A DNA stretch of 64,000 bases from Rhizobiales bacterium CCH10-E5 (GCA_001556125.1 LSIG01000046.1:62001-126000); one strand, 5' to 3'. Positions 7,247 to 17,619 are shown, counted from the stretch's first letter. Program-made: numbers and translations. Notes: a model not told the origin generated them from the sequence alone.

Positions 7247-10201
7247 ATGACGGTGCGTTTGTGTGACGGGTTGAAGGCGGCGCCTGTGCTGCCGGCGCGG
7301 GCAAGAGCCGCCCAGATCCTGGCGAAGGACCTGATCGAACGGCTTCATGATCCCGAGGCCGCCGAGGCGCTGGCGGCGCATGTCGCCGGCAATGAACGCA
7401 GCGCCGCGCTCGTTGCAGGCCTGCTGGCGCATGCACCCTTCCTCACCCAGATCATGCGGCAGGACCCGGCGGGCCTGCTCGCCTGTCTGACCGAAGCCCC
7501 GGAAGCGCGCCGCGACGCGCTACTCGCGGACGTGGCACGGGCCGGGGCGGCCGCGGGCGACGCGCCGGAGCTGATGCGGCTGCTGCGCCGCTTCCGGCGC
7601 AGCATGGCGCTCCTGATCGCGCTGGCCGACATCGGCGGCATCTGGGATGTCGAGACCGTCACCGCCGCGCTGACGGCCACCGCCGACGTCGCGGTCAGGC
7701 TCGCGACCGATCATGTCCTGCGTCAGGCCGCCGATCTCGGGCGCATCCGGCTGCCGGATTCCGCCGACCCGGGGGCCGGGTCCGGCCTCGTCGTGCTCGC
7801 GCTCGGCAAGCATGGCGCCGGCGAGCTGAACTACTCCTCCGACATCGACATCGTCGTCTTCTTCGATCCCGAGGTGGCGGAGGCCGCCGGCGTCGCCGAG
7901 CCGACCAGCTTCTATGTCAAGCTGACCCAGCAGATCGCCCGCATCATCCAGGAGCGGACGCCCGACGGCTATGTCTTCCGCGTCGATCTGCGCCTGCGGC
8001 CCGATCCCGCCTCGACCCATGTCGCCGTGCCGCTGCCCTCGGCCTATGCCTATTACGAGACCGTCGGCCAGAACTGGGAACGCGCGGCGATGATCAAGGC
8101 GCGCCCTGTGGCGGGCGATCTCCCGCTCGGTCAGCGCTTCCTCAAGGACCTCGCCCCCTTCATCTGGCGCAAATATTTCGACTTCGCGACCATCGCTGAC
8201 ATCCACGCGATGAAGCGCCAGATCCAGACGGTGAAAGGCCACGAGACCATCGCCGTCGCCGGCCACAATGTGAAGCTCGGTCGCGGCGGTATCCGCGAGA
8301 TCGAGTTCTTCGTGCAGACGCAGCAGCTCGTCTTCGGCGGCCGGCGCGTGGCGCTCCGCGGTCCGCGCACGCTGGAGATGCTGGCCGAGCTGACGCGGGA
8401 GGGCTGGATCACCCCTACCGCCCGCGACGAACTGGCGGAGTCCTATCGCTGGCTACGGACGATCGAGCACCGCCTGCAGATGCGCCATGACGAGCAGACC
8501 CAGACCCTGCCCAAGGCGGCGGCCGATCTCGAAGCCTTCGCCCGCTTCTGCGGCTATCCCTCGACGGCCGCCTTCGGCAAGGCGCTGACCGCCCATGCCC
8601 GCCGGGTCGAGGGCCATTACGCCCTGCTGTTCGAGGAGGGGCCGAGCCTCGCCAGCGAAGCCGGCACGCTGAGCTTCACCGGCTCCGAGCTGGATCCACA
8701 GACGCTGGAGACGCTGCAGAAGCTCGGCTTCCGCCAGGCCCAGACAGCCGCCGAGACGGTCCGGGGCTGGCATTTCGGCCGCCGCGCTGCCGTGACCAGC
8801 GCGCGTGCCCGCGAAGTCCTGACCGAACTCACGCCCGCACTGCTCGTCGCGCTCGGCCGCACCGCTGATCCCGACGGCGCGCTCGCCCATCTCGACAATG
8901 CTTTCGTGCGGATGCCCGCCGCGGTCGAACTGCTGACGCTGCTGCGCTCGCAGGACGCGCTGCTGACGCTGTTCGCCGAAATCCTCGGCAGCGCGCCGCG
9001 CCTCGCCAGGGTGGCCGCGCTCCACCCACATGTGCTCGACGGCGTCATCGACCCCGCCTTCGGCCAGGCTGCGCTCGACAGCGACGCGCTGGAGCGCCGC
9101 ATCCGCGGTGTCGTCGGTTCACCGCCGCCGAGCGTCGAGGAGGGGCTGGACCGGCTGCGCGATGCCGCCCGCCAGGAGAACTTCCTCGTCGGCGCCAGGC
9201 TGCTCTCCGGCGTCTACCCCGCCCAGGCCGCCGCCCAGGCCTATTGCGCCGTGGCGGAAGCCTGCCTGCGCGTGGCCTTTACCGACACCCGCGCGGCCTT
9301 TTCAGCCGATCACGGCGTGATCGAAGGCGCGCAGAGCGTCGTGCTGGGTCTCGGCCGGCTCGGAGCGGGTGAGCTCACGCCATCCTCCGACCTCGACCTG
9401 ATGCTGCTCTACGACCGGCCGGAGGAGGCCGGGCCGAGCGATGGCCGTCGCAGCCTCGACCCCGTCACCTGGCATGTCCGCTTCACCCAGCGCCTCGTCG
9501 CCGCGCTGACGGTGCCGACGCGGCGCGGCACGCTCTATCAGGTCGACATGCGGCTGCGGCCCTCGGGCAACAAGAGTCCCGCCGCGACCCAGTTCGCGGG
9601 CTTCGAGGCCTATCACCGCGGCGAGGCCGAGATCTGGGAGGAGATGGCGCTGACTCGGGCGCGCGTCGTGGCGGGCGATCCCGAGTTGGCCGCGCGCGCC
9701 GAAGCGTCGATCCGCGCCATCCTGAGCCGCCGCCGCGACCCGGCCAAGGTAGCCGCGGCCGTCGCGCAGATGCGCGCGCTGATCGCGAAGGAGAAGGGCG
9801 AGAAAAACCCCTGGGACCTGAAGCTCGCGCTGGGCGGGCTGACCGATCTGGACTTCCTGGCACAGTATCTCGTGCTCGCCCATGCCGCGGATCACCCGGC
9901 GCTGCTCGTCCGCGACACTTTCTCGGTCTTCGCGGCCGCGCGCGCGGCGGGACTGCTGGCGGCCCCCGATGCGGCGGCGCTGGAGGAGGCGGCGAGGCTG
10001 ATCGGCGACGTTCAGCTCTGGCAGCGCTTCACGGTGGAGGAGGCCTTCGACCCGGCGGCCGTGCCCGCCCGCGTCATGACGCGCATCGCCACCTCGGTGG
10101 GCCGGCCGGACATCAAGGTCCTGCGGGCGGAGCTGGACGAGGTGCGCGCAGGGGTGCGCACCATCTTCAACAGGGTTCTGGGCGTCGCCCGCTCGGGCTG
10201 A
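7247..10201 (+). CDS. glnE: Bifunctional glutamine synthetase adenylyltransferase/adenylyl-removing enzyme GlnE
   Basis: A 984-residue enzyme that attaches AMP to, and removes it from, glutamine synthetase in answer to nitrogen state signalled by PII. It has two nucleotidyltransferase halves: the adenylyl-removing site (GKHGAGELNYSSDIDI, about residues 187-202) and the adenylyl-transfer site (GRLGAGELTPSSDLDLMLLYD, about 702-724). I chose ATG 7247 over the GTG at 7232 because GAGGGGG at 7234-7240 is 6 nt upstream. The 3' end converges with the kinase gene on the other strand, 12 bp apart. Confidence 0.97.
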   Translation: MTVRLCDGLKAAPVLPARARAAQILAKDLIERLHDPEAAEALAAHVAGNERSAALVAGLLAHAPFLTQIMRQDPAGLLACLTEAPEARRDALLADVARAGAAAGDAPELMRLLRRFRRSMALLIALADIGGIWDVETVTAALTATADVAVRLATDHVLRQAADLGRIRLPDSADPGAGSGLVVLALGKHGAGELNYSSDIDIVVFFDPEVAEAAGVAEPTSFYVKLTQQIARIIQERTPDGYVFRVDLRLRPDPASTHVAVPLPSAYAYYETVGQNWERAAMIKARPVAGDLPLGQRFLKDLAPFIWRKYFDFATIADIHAMKRQIQTVKGHETIAVAGHNVKLGRGGIREIEFFVQTQQLVFGGRRVALRGPRTLEMLAELTREGWITPTARDELAESYRWLRTIEHRLQMRHDEQTQTLPKAAADLEAFARFCGYPSTAAFGKALTAHARRVEGHYALLFEEGPSLASEAGTLSFTGSELDPQTLETLQKLGFRQAQTAAETVRGWHFGRRAAVTSARAREVLTELTPALLVALGRTADPDGALAHLDNAFVRMPAAVELLTLLRSQDALLTLFAEILGSAPRLARVAALHPHVLDGVIDPAFGQAALDSDALERRIRGVVGSPPPSVEEGLDRLRDAARQENFLVGARLLSGVYPAQAAAQAYCAVAEACLRVAFTDTRAAFSADHGVIEGAQSVVLGLGRLGAGELTPSSDLDLMLLYDRPEEAGPSDGRRSLDPVTWHVRFTQRLVAALTVPTRRGTLYQVDMRLRPSGNKSPAATQFAGFEAYHRGEAEIWEEMALTRARVVAGDPELAARAEASIRAILSRRRDPAKVAAAVAQMRALIAKEKGEKNPWDLKLALGGLTDLDFLAQYLVLAHAADHPALLVRDTFSVFAAARAAGLLAAPDAAALEEAARLIGDVQLWQRFTVEEAFDPAAVPARVMTRIATSVGRPDIKVLRAELDEVRAGVRTIFNRVLGVARSG

Positions 10202-10213
10202 CGGCGGAGCGGC

Positions 10214-12508
10214 TCAGGCCGCCTTCGCCATCGCACGGCCACTGCCATCGAGAGGCAGATGGACCATGACGATAGTCCCGGCGCCGATCGTCGAACGCAG
10301 CCGCAGCGAGCCGCCATGCAGCTCGGTGAGGGAGCGGGCGATGGCGAGCCCGAGGCCCGACCCCTGGTAGCTGCGGGTGAGGTCGCCCTCGACCTGCTCG
10401 AAGGGGCGGCCGATGCGGTCGATCTTGTCGCGCGGGATGCCGATGCCGCTGTCCTCGACGAAGATGTTGATCGCGCCGGGCACCGGGCGGATGCGGACCG
10501 CGATCTGGCCCTCCTGCGGCGTGAACTTGACGGCGTTGTCGAGCAGGTTGCCCAGGATCTGGTAGAGCGCGTGCGGATCGGCCTCAAGATGGGCGTCGCG
10601 GGCGCCCTCGACGGTGAGCGTGAGCCCCTTGCGGTCGATCTCGTCCTGAACCTCCCGAACCGCCTCGTCGATGACGAGCCCGATCGCGACGTCCGATTTC
10701 TCGAGGCTGACCTTGCCGGATTCCAGGCGGGCCATGTTCAGGATGTCGTTGATGAAGCGCAGGAGATACTCGCCGCTCGAATGGATATCGCGGACATAGT
10801 CGGCGTATTTCTCGCCTAGCGGTCCGAAGATGTTGCTCTGCATGACGTCGGAGAAGCCGATGATGGCGTTGAGCGGCGTGCGCAGCTCATGGCTCATATT
10901 GGCGAGGAACTCGGATTTGGCGCGGTTCGCGCTTTCCGCCGCGGCTTTCTGTTCAAGATAGCGCTCCGCCATGTCGGCGAGCTGCTGGGCTTGCATTTCG
11001 AGCTTCTGGCGCGAAGCCTTGAGATCGGTGACGTGCATCAGGAGCTGATGCTCAGATTGGGTCAGCCGCTCTTCCTGCTGCTTCAGCTTGGTGATGTCGG
11101 TGCCGACCGAAACCGAGCCGCCATCCTTGGTGCGCCGGCCGTTGATCTGCAGCCAGCGCCCGTCCGAGAGGCGCGCCTCGTAGGAGGAGGAGCCGTCGGG
11201 GCCGCGCAGCGAGCGCAGCGGTTCCTGGTCGATGGTGGGCTGGGCGCTTGAGCGCATGATCTCGTCATGGCGGACGCCGGCCACGGCGAGTTCCGGCGGC
11301 AGCTTGTGGAGCTGCTGGTACTTCGCATTGCAGAGCACGAGGCGGTTGTCGGCATCCCACAGCACGAAGGCCTCGGAGATGGCCTCGACCGCGTCGCGCA
11401 GGCGGGCATCGGCGGTGGCCGTGCGTTCGGCCATGCGGCGCTGCTCGGAAATGTCCACCACGATGCCGACGAGGTGCTTGGCATTGGTGCGGCGGTCGGT
11501 GACCAGCTCGGCACGCGCCTTCAGCCAGATCCAGTTGCCGGCGCTGTCGCGGACGCGGAACTCCTGGTCGAGATGGCTCGCCTCGCCGCGGCTGATCGCG
11601 TCGGCCAGCGCGTAGAGATCGACATCCTCATGGTGGATGAAGCCGCTCACCTCGCCGAAGGACATGTATTGTCCCGTGCGGGCATAGCCGAGCATGGCGT
11701 ACATCGAGTCCGACCAGTAAATCCGGCCGCGGGCGAGATCCCAGTCCCACAGCCCGCAATGGCCACGGTTGAGCGCGGTGTCGATGCGCTCGCGGATGCA
11801 GTCGCAATCCTCGTCGGCGGCGCGCGCCCGGCGCGACTGGACGATGAAGCCGATGGTGATGGCGGTGAGCACGATGCCGGCTGTAGCGAAGAGAAGGGCG
11901 AGCCCGCTGCGGCGCTGCTGCCAGATCGACAGCACGCGCGAGACCGGGTGCAGCACCGCGACCTGGCCAAGGGGAGAGGCGAGGTTGCGCACGGCCGCGA
12001 TGGCCTCGACGCCGTCCGGAAGGGTGATGCGCATCACGCCGGCGCGGTCGCCGAAGGCGGTGAGCGGCTGGGTCGGGCCGAGGAAGTCGATGAGGGTGCG
12101 GCGGGTCTGACCGATCGCGGGCTCGCTTGCGACGACATGGCCGTCCTCGGCGCTGACATGGACGATGCGGCCATGGGCTGCGAGATGGCGCGAGGCGAGG
12201 GAGGAGAGCACCATCCCCGGCGCCAGCCCCCGCTGCGAGGCGTTGTCGAGTTCGCGGGCGAGCAGCGCCGAGACGAGGTCCATGTCGCCGGCCGCATCAG
12301 TGAGCGCGTCCTCGCGCATCGCGGTGGTCTGGATCGCGGCGCCGGTGGCGAGAAGGATAATGAAGAGCGCGACCAGGCCGGGAATGACGGTTCGGATGGT
12401 CGGCTCGAGACTCTCGAAACGCTGGTAAAGCGGATGTGTCAGTGATCGAGCGACACCCAGAATCGACTCTGCGCGCACAGATGCGCAGCCCGCGTTGGCA
12501 CGCGTCAT
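10214..12508 (-). CDS. PAS-domain membrane histidine kinase, PleC/PdhS-like
   Basis: A 764-residue kinase. TM segments are near the N-terminus (PGLVALFIILLATGAAIQ) and at about residues 205-225 (LALLFATAGIVLTAITIGFI) with a periplasmic domain between. Then follow two PAS regions (GLWDWDLARGRIYWSDSMYAM and AFVLWDADNRLVLCNAKYQQL), a coiled coil, and the box FLANMSHELRTPLNAIIGF with His540, HATPase motifs DNAVKFTP, DSGIGIP and GSGLGLAIA. The region after the H box resembles the cell-cycle kinases PleC/DivJ/PdhS. ATG 12508 has AAGGGGGA upstream; a longer start at 12562 is possible. GANTC sites cluster upstream. Confidence 0.88.
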   Translation of the reverse strand: MTRANAGCASVRAESILGVARSLTHPLYQRFESLEPTIRTVIPGLVALFIILLATGAAIQTTAMREDALTDAAGDMDLVSALLARELDNASQRGLAPGMVLSSLASRHLAAHGRIVHVSAEDGHVVASEPAIGQTRRTLIDFLGPTQPLTAFGDRAGVMRITLPDGVEAIAAVRNLASPLGQVAVLHPVSRVLSIWQQRRSGLALLFATAGIVLTAITIGFIVQSRRARAADEDCDCIRERIDTALNRGHCGLWDWDLARGRIYWSDSMYAMLGYARTGQYMSFGEVSGFIHHEDVDLYALADAISRGEASHLDQEFRVRDSAGNWIWLKARAELVTDRRTNAKHLVGIVVDISEQRRMAERTATADARLRDAVEAISEAFVLWDADNRLVLCNAKYQQLHKLPPELAVAGVRHDEIMRSSAQPTIDQEPLRSLRGPDGSSSYEARLSDGRWLQINGRRTKDGGSVSVGTDITKLKQQEERLTQSEHQLLMHVTDLKASRQKLEMQAQQLADMAERYLEQKAAAESANRAKSEFLANMSHELRTPLNAIIGFSDVMQSNIFGPLGEKYADYVRDIHSSGEYLLRFINDILNMARLESGKVSLEKSDVAIGLVIDEAVREVQDEIDRKGLTLTVEGARDAHLEADPHALYQILGNLLDNAVKFTPQEGQIAVRIRPVPGAINIFVEDSGIGIPRDKIDRIGRPFEQVEGDLTRSYQGSGLGLAIARSLTELHGGSLRLRSTIGAGTIVMVHLPLDGSGRAMAKAA

Positions 12509-12694
12509 GCCCCGTCCCCCTTCGGATACTTTACCGACAGTAGATCGGGAGACGTGCCGCATCCCCGCGAATCACGTTCAGTTGAATCCGAGTGAGTCGG
12601 TTTGTCTAGCCTTGAGTTGAATCGATTGCGTCGAATTCGCCTTGAGGTTGTGGCGTTTAACCGATTGAATCCTGCGCGCGTAATGAAGCGTTAA
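12460..12694 (-). promoter_or_regulatory. GANTC cluster and CtrA-like site upstream of the PAS kinase
   Basis: Seven GANTC sites start at 12460, 12465, 12569, 12584, 12594, 12619 and 12667, five of them in the 160 bp between the kinase and pepN. GANTC is the target of the CcrM adenine methyltransferase in alphaproteobacteria. A CtrA-like element, GTAA-N7-TTAA (12680-12694; TTAA-N7-TTAC read on the minus strand), is one base from the TTAA-N7-TTAA consensus. The region is also more AT-rich than its surroundings. Function is inferred from motif density only. Confidence 0.5.
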
Positions 12695-12722
12695 TCTTTT
12701 CGACAGGTCGCCGTTAACCTCT

Positions 12723-15368
12723 TCAGGCGAGGGTCCGTTCGGCGATGTCGGCGACATCGCGGGACAGGTTCGGGGTCGCCGCCACCTGGGCGAGCCGCCC
12801 CTGAGCCAGCGTCCTGCGGCCCGGCTCGAGCATGCGCCAGCTCTTGAACGATGACAGCAGCCGGGAGGCGACCTGCGGGTTGGTCCGGTCGAGCGCGATC
12901 ACGATCTCGGCCACGAAGGCATAGCCGGCGCCGTCCGCCCGGTTGAACTGGGTAAGATTCGCCGCGAAGCCGCCGATCAGCGCCCGGATGCGGTTCGGGT
13001 TCCCCATCGAGAAGGCCGGATGCTGCATCAGCTCCCGGACGCGATCCAGCGTCGAGGCTTCGGGGATCAGCGCCTGGGCCATTAGCCACTTGTCGAGGAC
13101 GAGCGGTTCCGCTGCATAGGTCTTGGCGAAGCGGGCGATGAGCGCCTCGCGAGCCTCGCCGGGAACGAGCGTCATCGCCGCCAGCGCGGCCAGCCGGTCT
13201 GTCAGATTGTCGCCGGCGGCGAATTGTGCCTCGCAGAGGCGGGCGGCCTCCTGCGGCGAGGCGAGCGCTATCAGGCCCAGCGCCTCATTGCGCAGCGCAC
13301 GGCGCCCGGCGGAGGCCGCGTCGGGGCTGTACGGCGCCGACCCGCCGAGCTTTTCCCGTAGTTCGAGCAGTTGCGATCCGAGCCGCAGGCCGATTTCGGT
13401 CGAGAGCGCGCGGTGGGCCGCCTGGATCTCGTCGGGATTCACGTCCCGGCCGATCTCGCGCGCGACGTCGCCCATCGCCGGCAGGCGCAGGACCTGCGCG
13501 GCGAAGGCCGGGTCCGCGGGCGCCTGTTCGCGCAGGAAGTCGCTGAGTCCGTCCGCCAGCGCCCGCCCCGTGGCGCGCAGGGCCTCGACTTGAGTGGGCT
13601 CGCGTCCGGCTTCGACGAGCGCCCGCATGGCCACCGTCTGCCAGGCCTGCCAGCGGTTGAACGGGTCGCTGTCGGCCGAGAACAGCCGCAGCAGATCGCC
13701 ATCCGTGAGGTCGAGCTCGAGGCGCACCGGCGCCGAGAAGCCGCGCAGCAGGGAGGGGATCGGCGGCTCGCCCACGTCGGTGAAAGTCACCGATAGCGAA
13801 CGCTGGTCGAGCACGATCAGCCCGGCGCCGGCATAGGCCGGCGAGTCCGTGGCCAGCGGCAGGTCGCCGCTGCGCCCGACGAGACCGAGCGCGACCGGGA
13901 GGACCACCGGATGCTTCTCCGGTTGGCCTGGGGTCGGCGCTGTTTTCTGGGCGAGATCGAGCGTGTAGCTGCGCGCCGCCGCGTCATAGCGGCCCGACGC
14001 GACGATCGTGGGCGTGCCGGCCTGCTCGTACCAGCGCGCAAAATGCGTCAGGTCGCGGCCTGATGTCTCGGCGAAACAGGCGAGGAAATCCTCGATGGTC
14101 GCCGCCGTGCCGTCGCAGCGCTCGAAATAAAGGTCCATGCCGGCGCGGAAGGCGGCTTCGCCCACCAGCAGCTTCAGCATGCGGATCACCTCCGCGCCCT
14201 TCTCATAGACCGTCGGCGTGTAGAAGTTGTTGATTTCCTTGTAGGCCCGTGGCCGCACCGGATGCGCCAGCGGCCCGGCATCTTCCGAGAACTGCGTTGT
14301 GCGCAGCGTCCTGACATCGGCGATGCGCTTCACCGCTCGGGAACGCTCGTCGGCTGAGAACTCCTGGTCGCGGAAGACCGTGAGACCCTCCTTCAGGCAG
14401 AGCTGGAACCAGTCCCGGCAGGTGATGCGGTTGCCGGTCCAGTTGTGGAAGTACTCATGCGCGATGATCGCCTCGATCGAGGCATAGTCGCCATCGGTCG
14501 CCGTCAGCGGATCGGCGAGGACGTATTTGTCGTTGAAGATGTTGAGACCCTTGTTCTCCATCGCGCCCATGTTGAAATCCGACACGGCGACGATGTTGAA
14601 CACGTCGAGATCGTAATTGCGGCCGAAGACGCGCTCGTCCCAGCGCATGCAGCGCACCAGGCAGTCCATCGCCCAGCCGGCCCGGTCGGCCTTGCCGGGC
14701 TCGACATAGACGGCGAGGTCCACGCTGCGTCCCTCGGCGGTCACATAGGTCTGGCGGACCACGTCGAGCGCCCCGCCGACCAAGGCGAAGAGATAGGCGG
14801 GTTTGGGGTGAGGGTCGTGCCAGACGGCGAAATGCCGCTCGCCGCCCGGCACGTCGCCCGCGGCGACGAGATTGCCGTTGGAGAGCAGCACAGGGGCGAT
14901 CAGCTTCTTGGCTTCCAGCCGCACCGTGTAGACCGACATCACGTCCGGCCGGTCGAGGAAATAGCTGATCCGGCGGAAGCCGTCGGCCTCGCACTGGGTG
15001 CAATAGACATGCGAGGAGAGGTAGAGCCCCATCAGCTTGGTGTTGGCGGAGGGGTCGACCTCGGTGTCGATCATCAGCGTGAAGCGCCGCGCCGGCGGGG
15101 CGTGCAGCGTCAGCTGCTGCGGGCTGGCGCTGTAGGCGGTTTCGTCGATCAGAAGCCCGTCGAGCCGCAGCGCGACCAGCTTGAGCTCGTCTCCGTCGAG
15201 AACGAGCGGCGCACCCGGCCGCCCGGCCGGGTTCGGCCTCAGCCCGAGCTGCGAGCGGATCCGCGTCTTCGTCGGATGCAGGCTGATGTCGAGATCGACC
15301 GTGTCGATCAGCCAGTCGGACGGGCGGTAATCCTCGAGGCGGATCAGGGGCGTGTCTTCGGTGCGCAT
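12723..15368 (-). CDS. pepN: Aminopeptidase N (M1 zinc metallopeptidase)
   Basis: An 881-residue cytosolic exopeptidase that removes N-terminal residues from peptides. It shows the GAMEN exopeptidase motif (268-272) and the zinc site HEYFHNW with His304, Glu305, His308 and the third ligand Glu327 (KEGLTVFRDQEF). Length and order match gammaproteobacterial-type PepN (about 870-890). It stands alone between two minus-strand genes. Confidence 0.97.
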   Translation of the reverse strand: MRTEDTPLIRLEDYRPSDWLIDTVDLDISLHPTKTRIRSQLGLRPNPAGRPGAPLVLDGDELKLVALRLDGLLIDETAYSASPQQLTLHAPPARRFTLMIDTEVDPSANTKLMGLYLSSHVYCTQCEADGFRRISYFLDRPDVMSVYTVRLEAKKLIAPVLLSNGNLVAAGDVPGGERHFAVWHDPHPKPAYLFALVGGALDVVRQTYVTAEGRSVDLAVYVEPGKADRAGWAMDCLVRCMRWDERVFGRNYDLDVFNIVAVSDFNMGAMENKGLNIFNDKYVLADPLTATDGDYASIEAIIAHEYFHNWTGNRITCRDWFQLCLKEGLTVFRDQEFSADERSRAVKRIADVRTLRTTQFSEDAGPLAHPVRPRAYKEINNFYTPTVYEKGAEVIRMLKLLVGEAAFRAGMDLYFERCDGTAATIEDFLACFAETSGRDLTHFARWYEQAGTPTIVASGRYDAAARSYTLDLAQKTAPTPGQPEKHPVVLPVALGLVGRSGDLPLATDSPAYAGAGLIVLDQRSLSVTFTDVGEPPIPSLLRGFSAPVRLELDLTDGDLLRLFSADSDPFNRWQAWQTVAMRALVEAGREPTQVEALRATGRALADGLSDFLREQAPADPAFAAQVLRLPAMGDVAREIGRDVNPDEIQAAHRALSTEIGLRLGSQLLELREKLGGSAPYSPDAASAGRRALRNEALGLIALASPQEAARLCEAQFAAGDNLTDRLAALAAMTLVPGEAREALIARFAKTYAAEPLVLDKWLMAQALIPEASTLDRVRELMQHPAFSMGNPNRIRALIGGFAANLTQFNRADGAGYAFVAEIVIALDRTNPQVASRLLSSFKSWRMLEPGRRTLAQGRLAQVAATPNLSRDVADIAERTLA

Positions 15369-15502
15369 GAGAAACTCGGGCAGGCGGCGTTTCGGATCAT
15401 CCGGCGCGCCGGATCGTTGAAAGGGTCTCTAACCCGGCGACCCGACGGCCGGAAGGGTGCGCCGCGTCGCTGAGCCGGCAGCTTGGCCGGCAGGGCCTGC
15501 CC

Positions 15503-16948
15503 CTAGCTTGCTGGCCGCTCGATCGCCGGTTCGGCATGGCTGACGAGGCGGCAGACCTGCGGCCGTGCGATCCTGACCGCGCGCTCGATCTGGTCGACGG
15601 CGGCATGGACGGAGGCGACGTCGAGCGCCGGATCGACGCGGCAGTGGTAATTGACGACGAGGCCGTTCGATGTCTGGCGCACCCTGACGTTATGGATGTC
15701 GTGGATCGGCCCCTGCAGCGTCGCGGTCTCGGTGGCCAAGGCCTTGCCGATGTCCTCCACCGTGTCCCAGGCCGCGTCATGACCGGCAGGGGCTCCGGTC
15801 TCCATCGGTTCGATATGGGTTTCGACCTCGGTCTCGCCGCCGAACTCGTCCCGGATCGCCGCCTCCAGCCGCGTCGCGATCTCATGCGCCTCGCCCAGTG
15901 TCAGGCGTGCCTCGACTTCCATATCGAGACTGACCGACAGCCGCTGCCCGATGGTGTGCACCGAGACGTGGTGCACCGGGATCTTCAGCTTGAGCGCGAT
16001 CAGCAGCACACGCTCCAGCGCGGTCTCGTCGTCGACCTGAACCGGATCGGTGGTGACCGCGATCGCGGCGCCGGGTTCGATCCGCTCGAACTCCGCCGTC
16101 AGCGCCTCCCGGATCGCCGCCACCCGGTCCAGCGGCAGCGTGCGCGAGACGGTGATGCCGATCTCGCCATGGATGCGCCCGCCTGTCGGCCGGACCTTGA
16201 GCCAGTTGACGCCGACCACGCCGGGTACGCCCTCGGCGCCCTCGCGCAGGCGTTCGCTCACCCCCTTGGGCGCCGCGTCGAGCAGGGTGTCGATGGTCCG
16301 CCGTCCCAGCCGGTAGGCGGACAGCGCAGTGAAGGCCGCGATCGCGAAGGCGGCGATCGTGTCGGCCCGGGCGACGCCGTACCAGACGCCGACGAGGCCG
16401 GCCAGCACGAGGGCCGAGCCGACGAAATCGGCGGAGAAATGCGTCGCCTCGGCGGCGAGCGCTTCGCTGCCGGTTTCCTTGGCGACCTTGGTCAGCGAGC
16501 GCCAGCGGATCGCGTCGACCACCATCGAGAGCAGCATGATGCCGATCACGATGGGCGTCACCGAGACGGTCTCGATCAGCCCCGTCCAGAGCCGGTTGCC
16601 GGCCTCCCAGAGGATGGCGCCCGCCAGCGTGAACAGGATCGCTGTTTCCACCAGCGCCGCCAGCGCTTCGACCTTGCCATGGCCGTAATGGTGCTCGTCA
16701 TCGGCCGGCTTGTCCGACACGCGCACGGCAAACCAGGTAAACAGCGTCGAGCCGACATCGATCAGCCCCTGCAGCGCGTCCGTCAGCAAAGCGAGCGAGC
16801 CGGAGAGGATCGCGCCGACGAATTTGGCGCCGGTCAGCAGCAGCGTCGCCATCACCGAGAGGATCGCGGCCCGCTGCTTGATCTGCGCCATCTGGGCGGC
16901 GCTGGCGCGGGCGGGAGGGCCCTCGAGACCGTCTTGCGTTGAGCTCAT
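15503..16948 (-). CDS. Cation diffusion facilitator (CDF) metal exporter
   Basis: A 481-residue inner-membrane exporter of divalent metals. Six TM helices are expected over about residues 28-235, with metal-site residues in TM2 ([11 protein letters not shown]) and TM5 ([12 protein letters not shown]) and the cytosolic [14 protein letters not shown] sequence at the start of TM3. Unusually long for the family (about 300 residues): after the normal domain (to about 310) there is a second CTD-like repeat with more His ([12 protein letters not shown], then [22 protein letters not shown]), so it seems to carry two cytosolic ferredoxin-like domains. The metal (Zn, Fe, Mn, Co or Ni) cannot be told. 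Confidence 0.93.
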   Translation of the reverse strand: MSSTQDGLEGPPARASAAQMAQIKQRAAILSVMATLLLTGAKFVGAILSGSLALLTDALQGLIDVGSTLFTWFAVRVSDKPADDEHHYGHGKVEALAALVETAILFTLAGAILWEAGNRLWTGLIETVSVTPIVIGIMLLSMVVDAIRWRSLTKVAKETGSEALAAEATHFSADFVGSALVLAGLVGVWYGVARADTIAAFAIAAFTALSAYRLGRRTIDTLLDAAPKGVSERLREGAEGVPGVVGVNWLKVRPTGGRIHGEIGITVSRTLPLDRVAAIREALTAEFERIEPGAAIAVTTDPVQVDDETALERVLLIALKLKIPVHHVSVHTIGQRLSVSLDMEVEARLTLGEAHEIATRLEAAIRDEFGGETEVETHIEPMETGAPAGHDAAWDTVEDIGKALATETATLQGPIHDIHNVRVRQTSNGLVVNYHCRVDPALDVASVHAAVDQIERAVRIARPQVCRLVSHAEPAIERPAS

Positions 16949-17101
16949 GGCCTGTCCTGCCGGCTGCGTCTTGGAACTGTGTTCACGAGCGGCGATGCTT
17001 TCGCCCGATTCAACGGTAGGATCAACCCGACACCATTCGGTGAACGCCGCCAGGATGCGCCCGCCGAACCCGTCGGGCCGAAGAGGAAACGGACGAAAAC
17101 G

Positions 17102-17551
17102 ATGCGCTATCTCCACACCATGGTCCGCGTGACCGATCTCGACGCCTCGCTGGATTTCTATGTGAACAAGTTCGGCCTGGTCGAAACCCGCCGGATCGAG
17201 AACGAGAAGGGCCGCTTCACCCTGGTCTTTCTGGCCGCGCCCGACGAGGTCGAGACCGTTCGCCAGCAGGGCAGCCGCGGCCGCCCGACGCTGGAGCTGA
17301 CCTATAACTGGGACCCCGAGACCTACACCGGCGGGCGCAATTTCGGCCATCTCGCTTACGAGGTCGACGACATCTACGCCACCTGCGACAAGCTGATGAA
17401 GGCTGGCGTGACTATCAACCGCCCGCCGCGCGACGGAAACATGGCCTTCGTCCGCTCGCCCGACAACATCTCGATCGAACTGCTCCAGAAGGGCGACCCG
17501 AAGCCCCCGGCCGAGCCGTGGGCGAGCATGCCGAACACCGGCGTGTGGTGA
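17102..17551 (+). CDS. gloA: Lactoylglutathione lyase (glyoxalase I)
   Basis: A 149-residue VOC-fold metalloenzyme that turns the methylglyoxal-glutathione adduct into lactoylglutathione. The four metal ligands are His5, Glu65, His83 and Glu126, with typical contexts ([30 protein letters not shown]). The start is the ATG at 17102; upstream in-frame sequence does not look coding. It is divergent from the CDF gene across 153 bp. Confidence 0.96.
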   Translation: MRYLHTMVRVTDLDASLDFYVNKFGLVETRRIENEKGRFTLVFLAAPDEVETVRQQGSRGRPTLELTYNWDPETYTGGRNFGHLAYEVDDIYATCDKLMKAGVTINRPPRDGNMAFVRSPDNISIELLQKGDPKPPAEPWASMPNTGVW

Positions 17552-17567
17552 AGGCGGCGGAACTGAG

Positions 17568-17613
17568 TTGAAGCAGGCGGATCTCCCTGATATCTTCGGT
17601 TGATATCAGGGAG
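17568..17613 (+). promoter_or_regulatory. vapB promoter with a perfect 12-bp inverted repeat (operator)
   Basis: A candidate promoter TTGAAG (17568-17573), 17 bp, TATCTT (17591-17596) overlaps a perfect palindrome: CTCCCTGATATC at 17583-17594 and GATATCAGGGAG at 17602-17613, with a 7-bp spacer. The right arm also carries the vapB ribosome site (AGGGAGG, 5 nt before the ATG). As the left arm covers the -10 box, it would serve best as a DNA operator for VapB autoregulation. Confidence 0.7.
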
Positions 17614-17619
17614 GCTATC

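Noticed and set aside
17583..17613. Hairpin that could hide the vapB ribosome site in mRNA
   Set aside because: The left arm overlaps the candidate -10 box, so it would not be transcribed from that promoter; a DNA operator is more likely.
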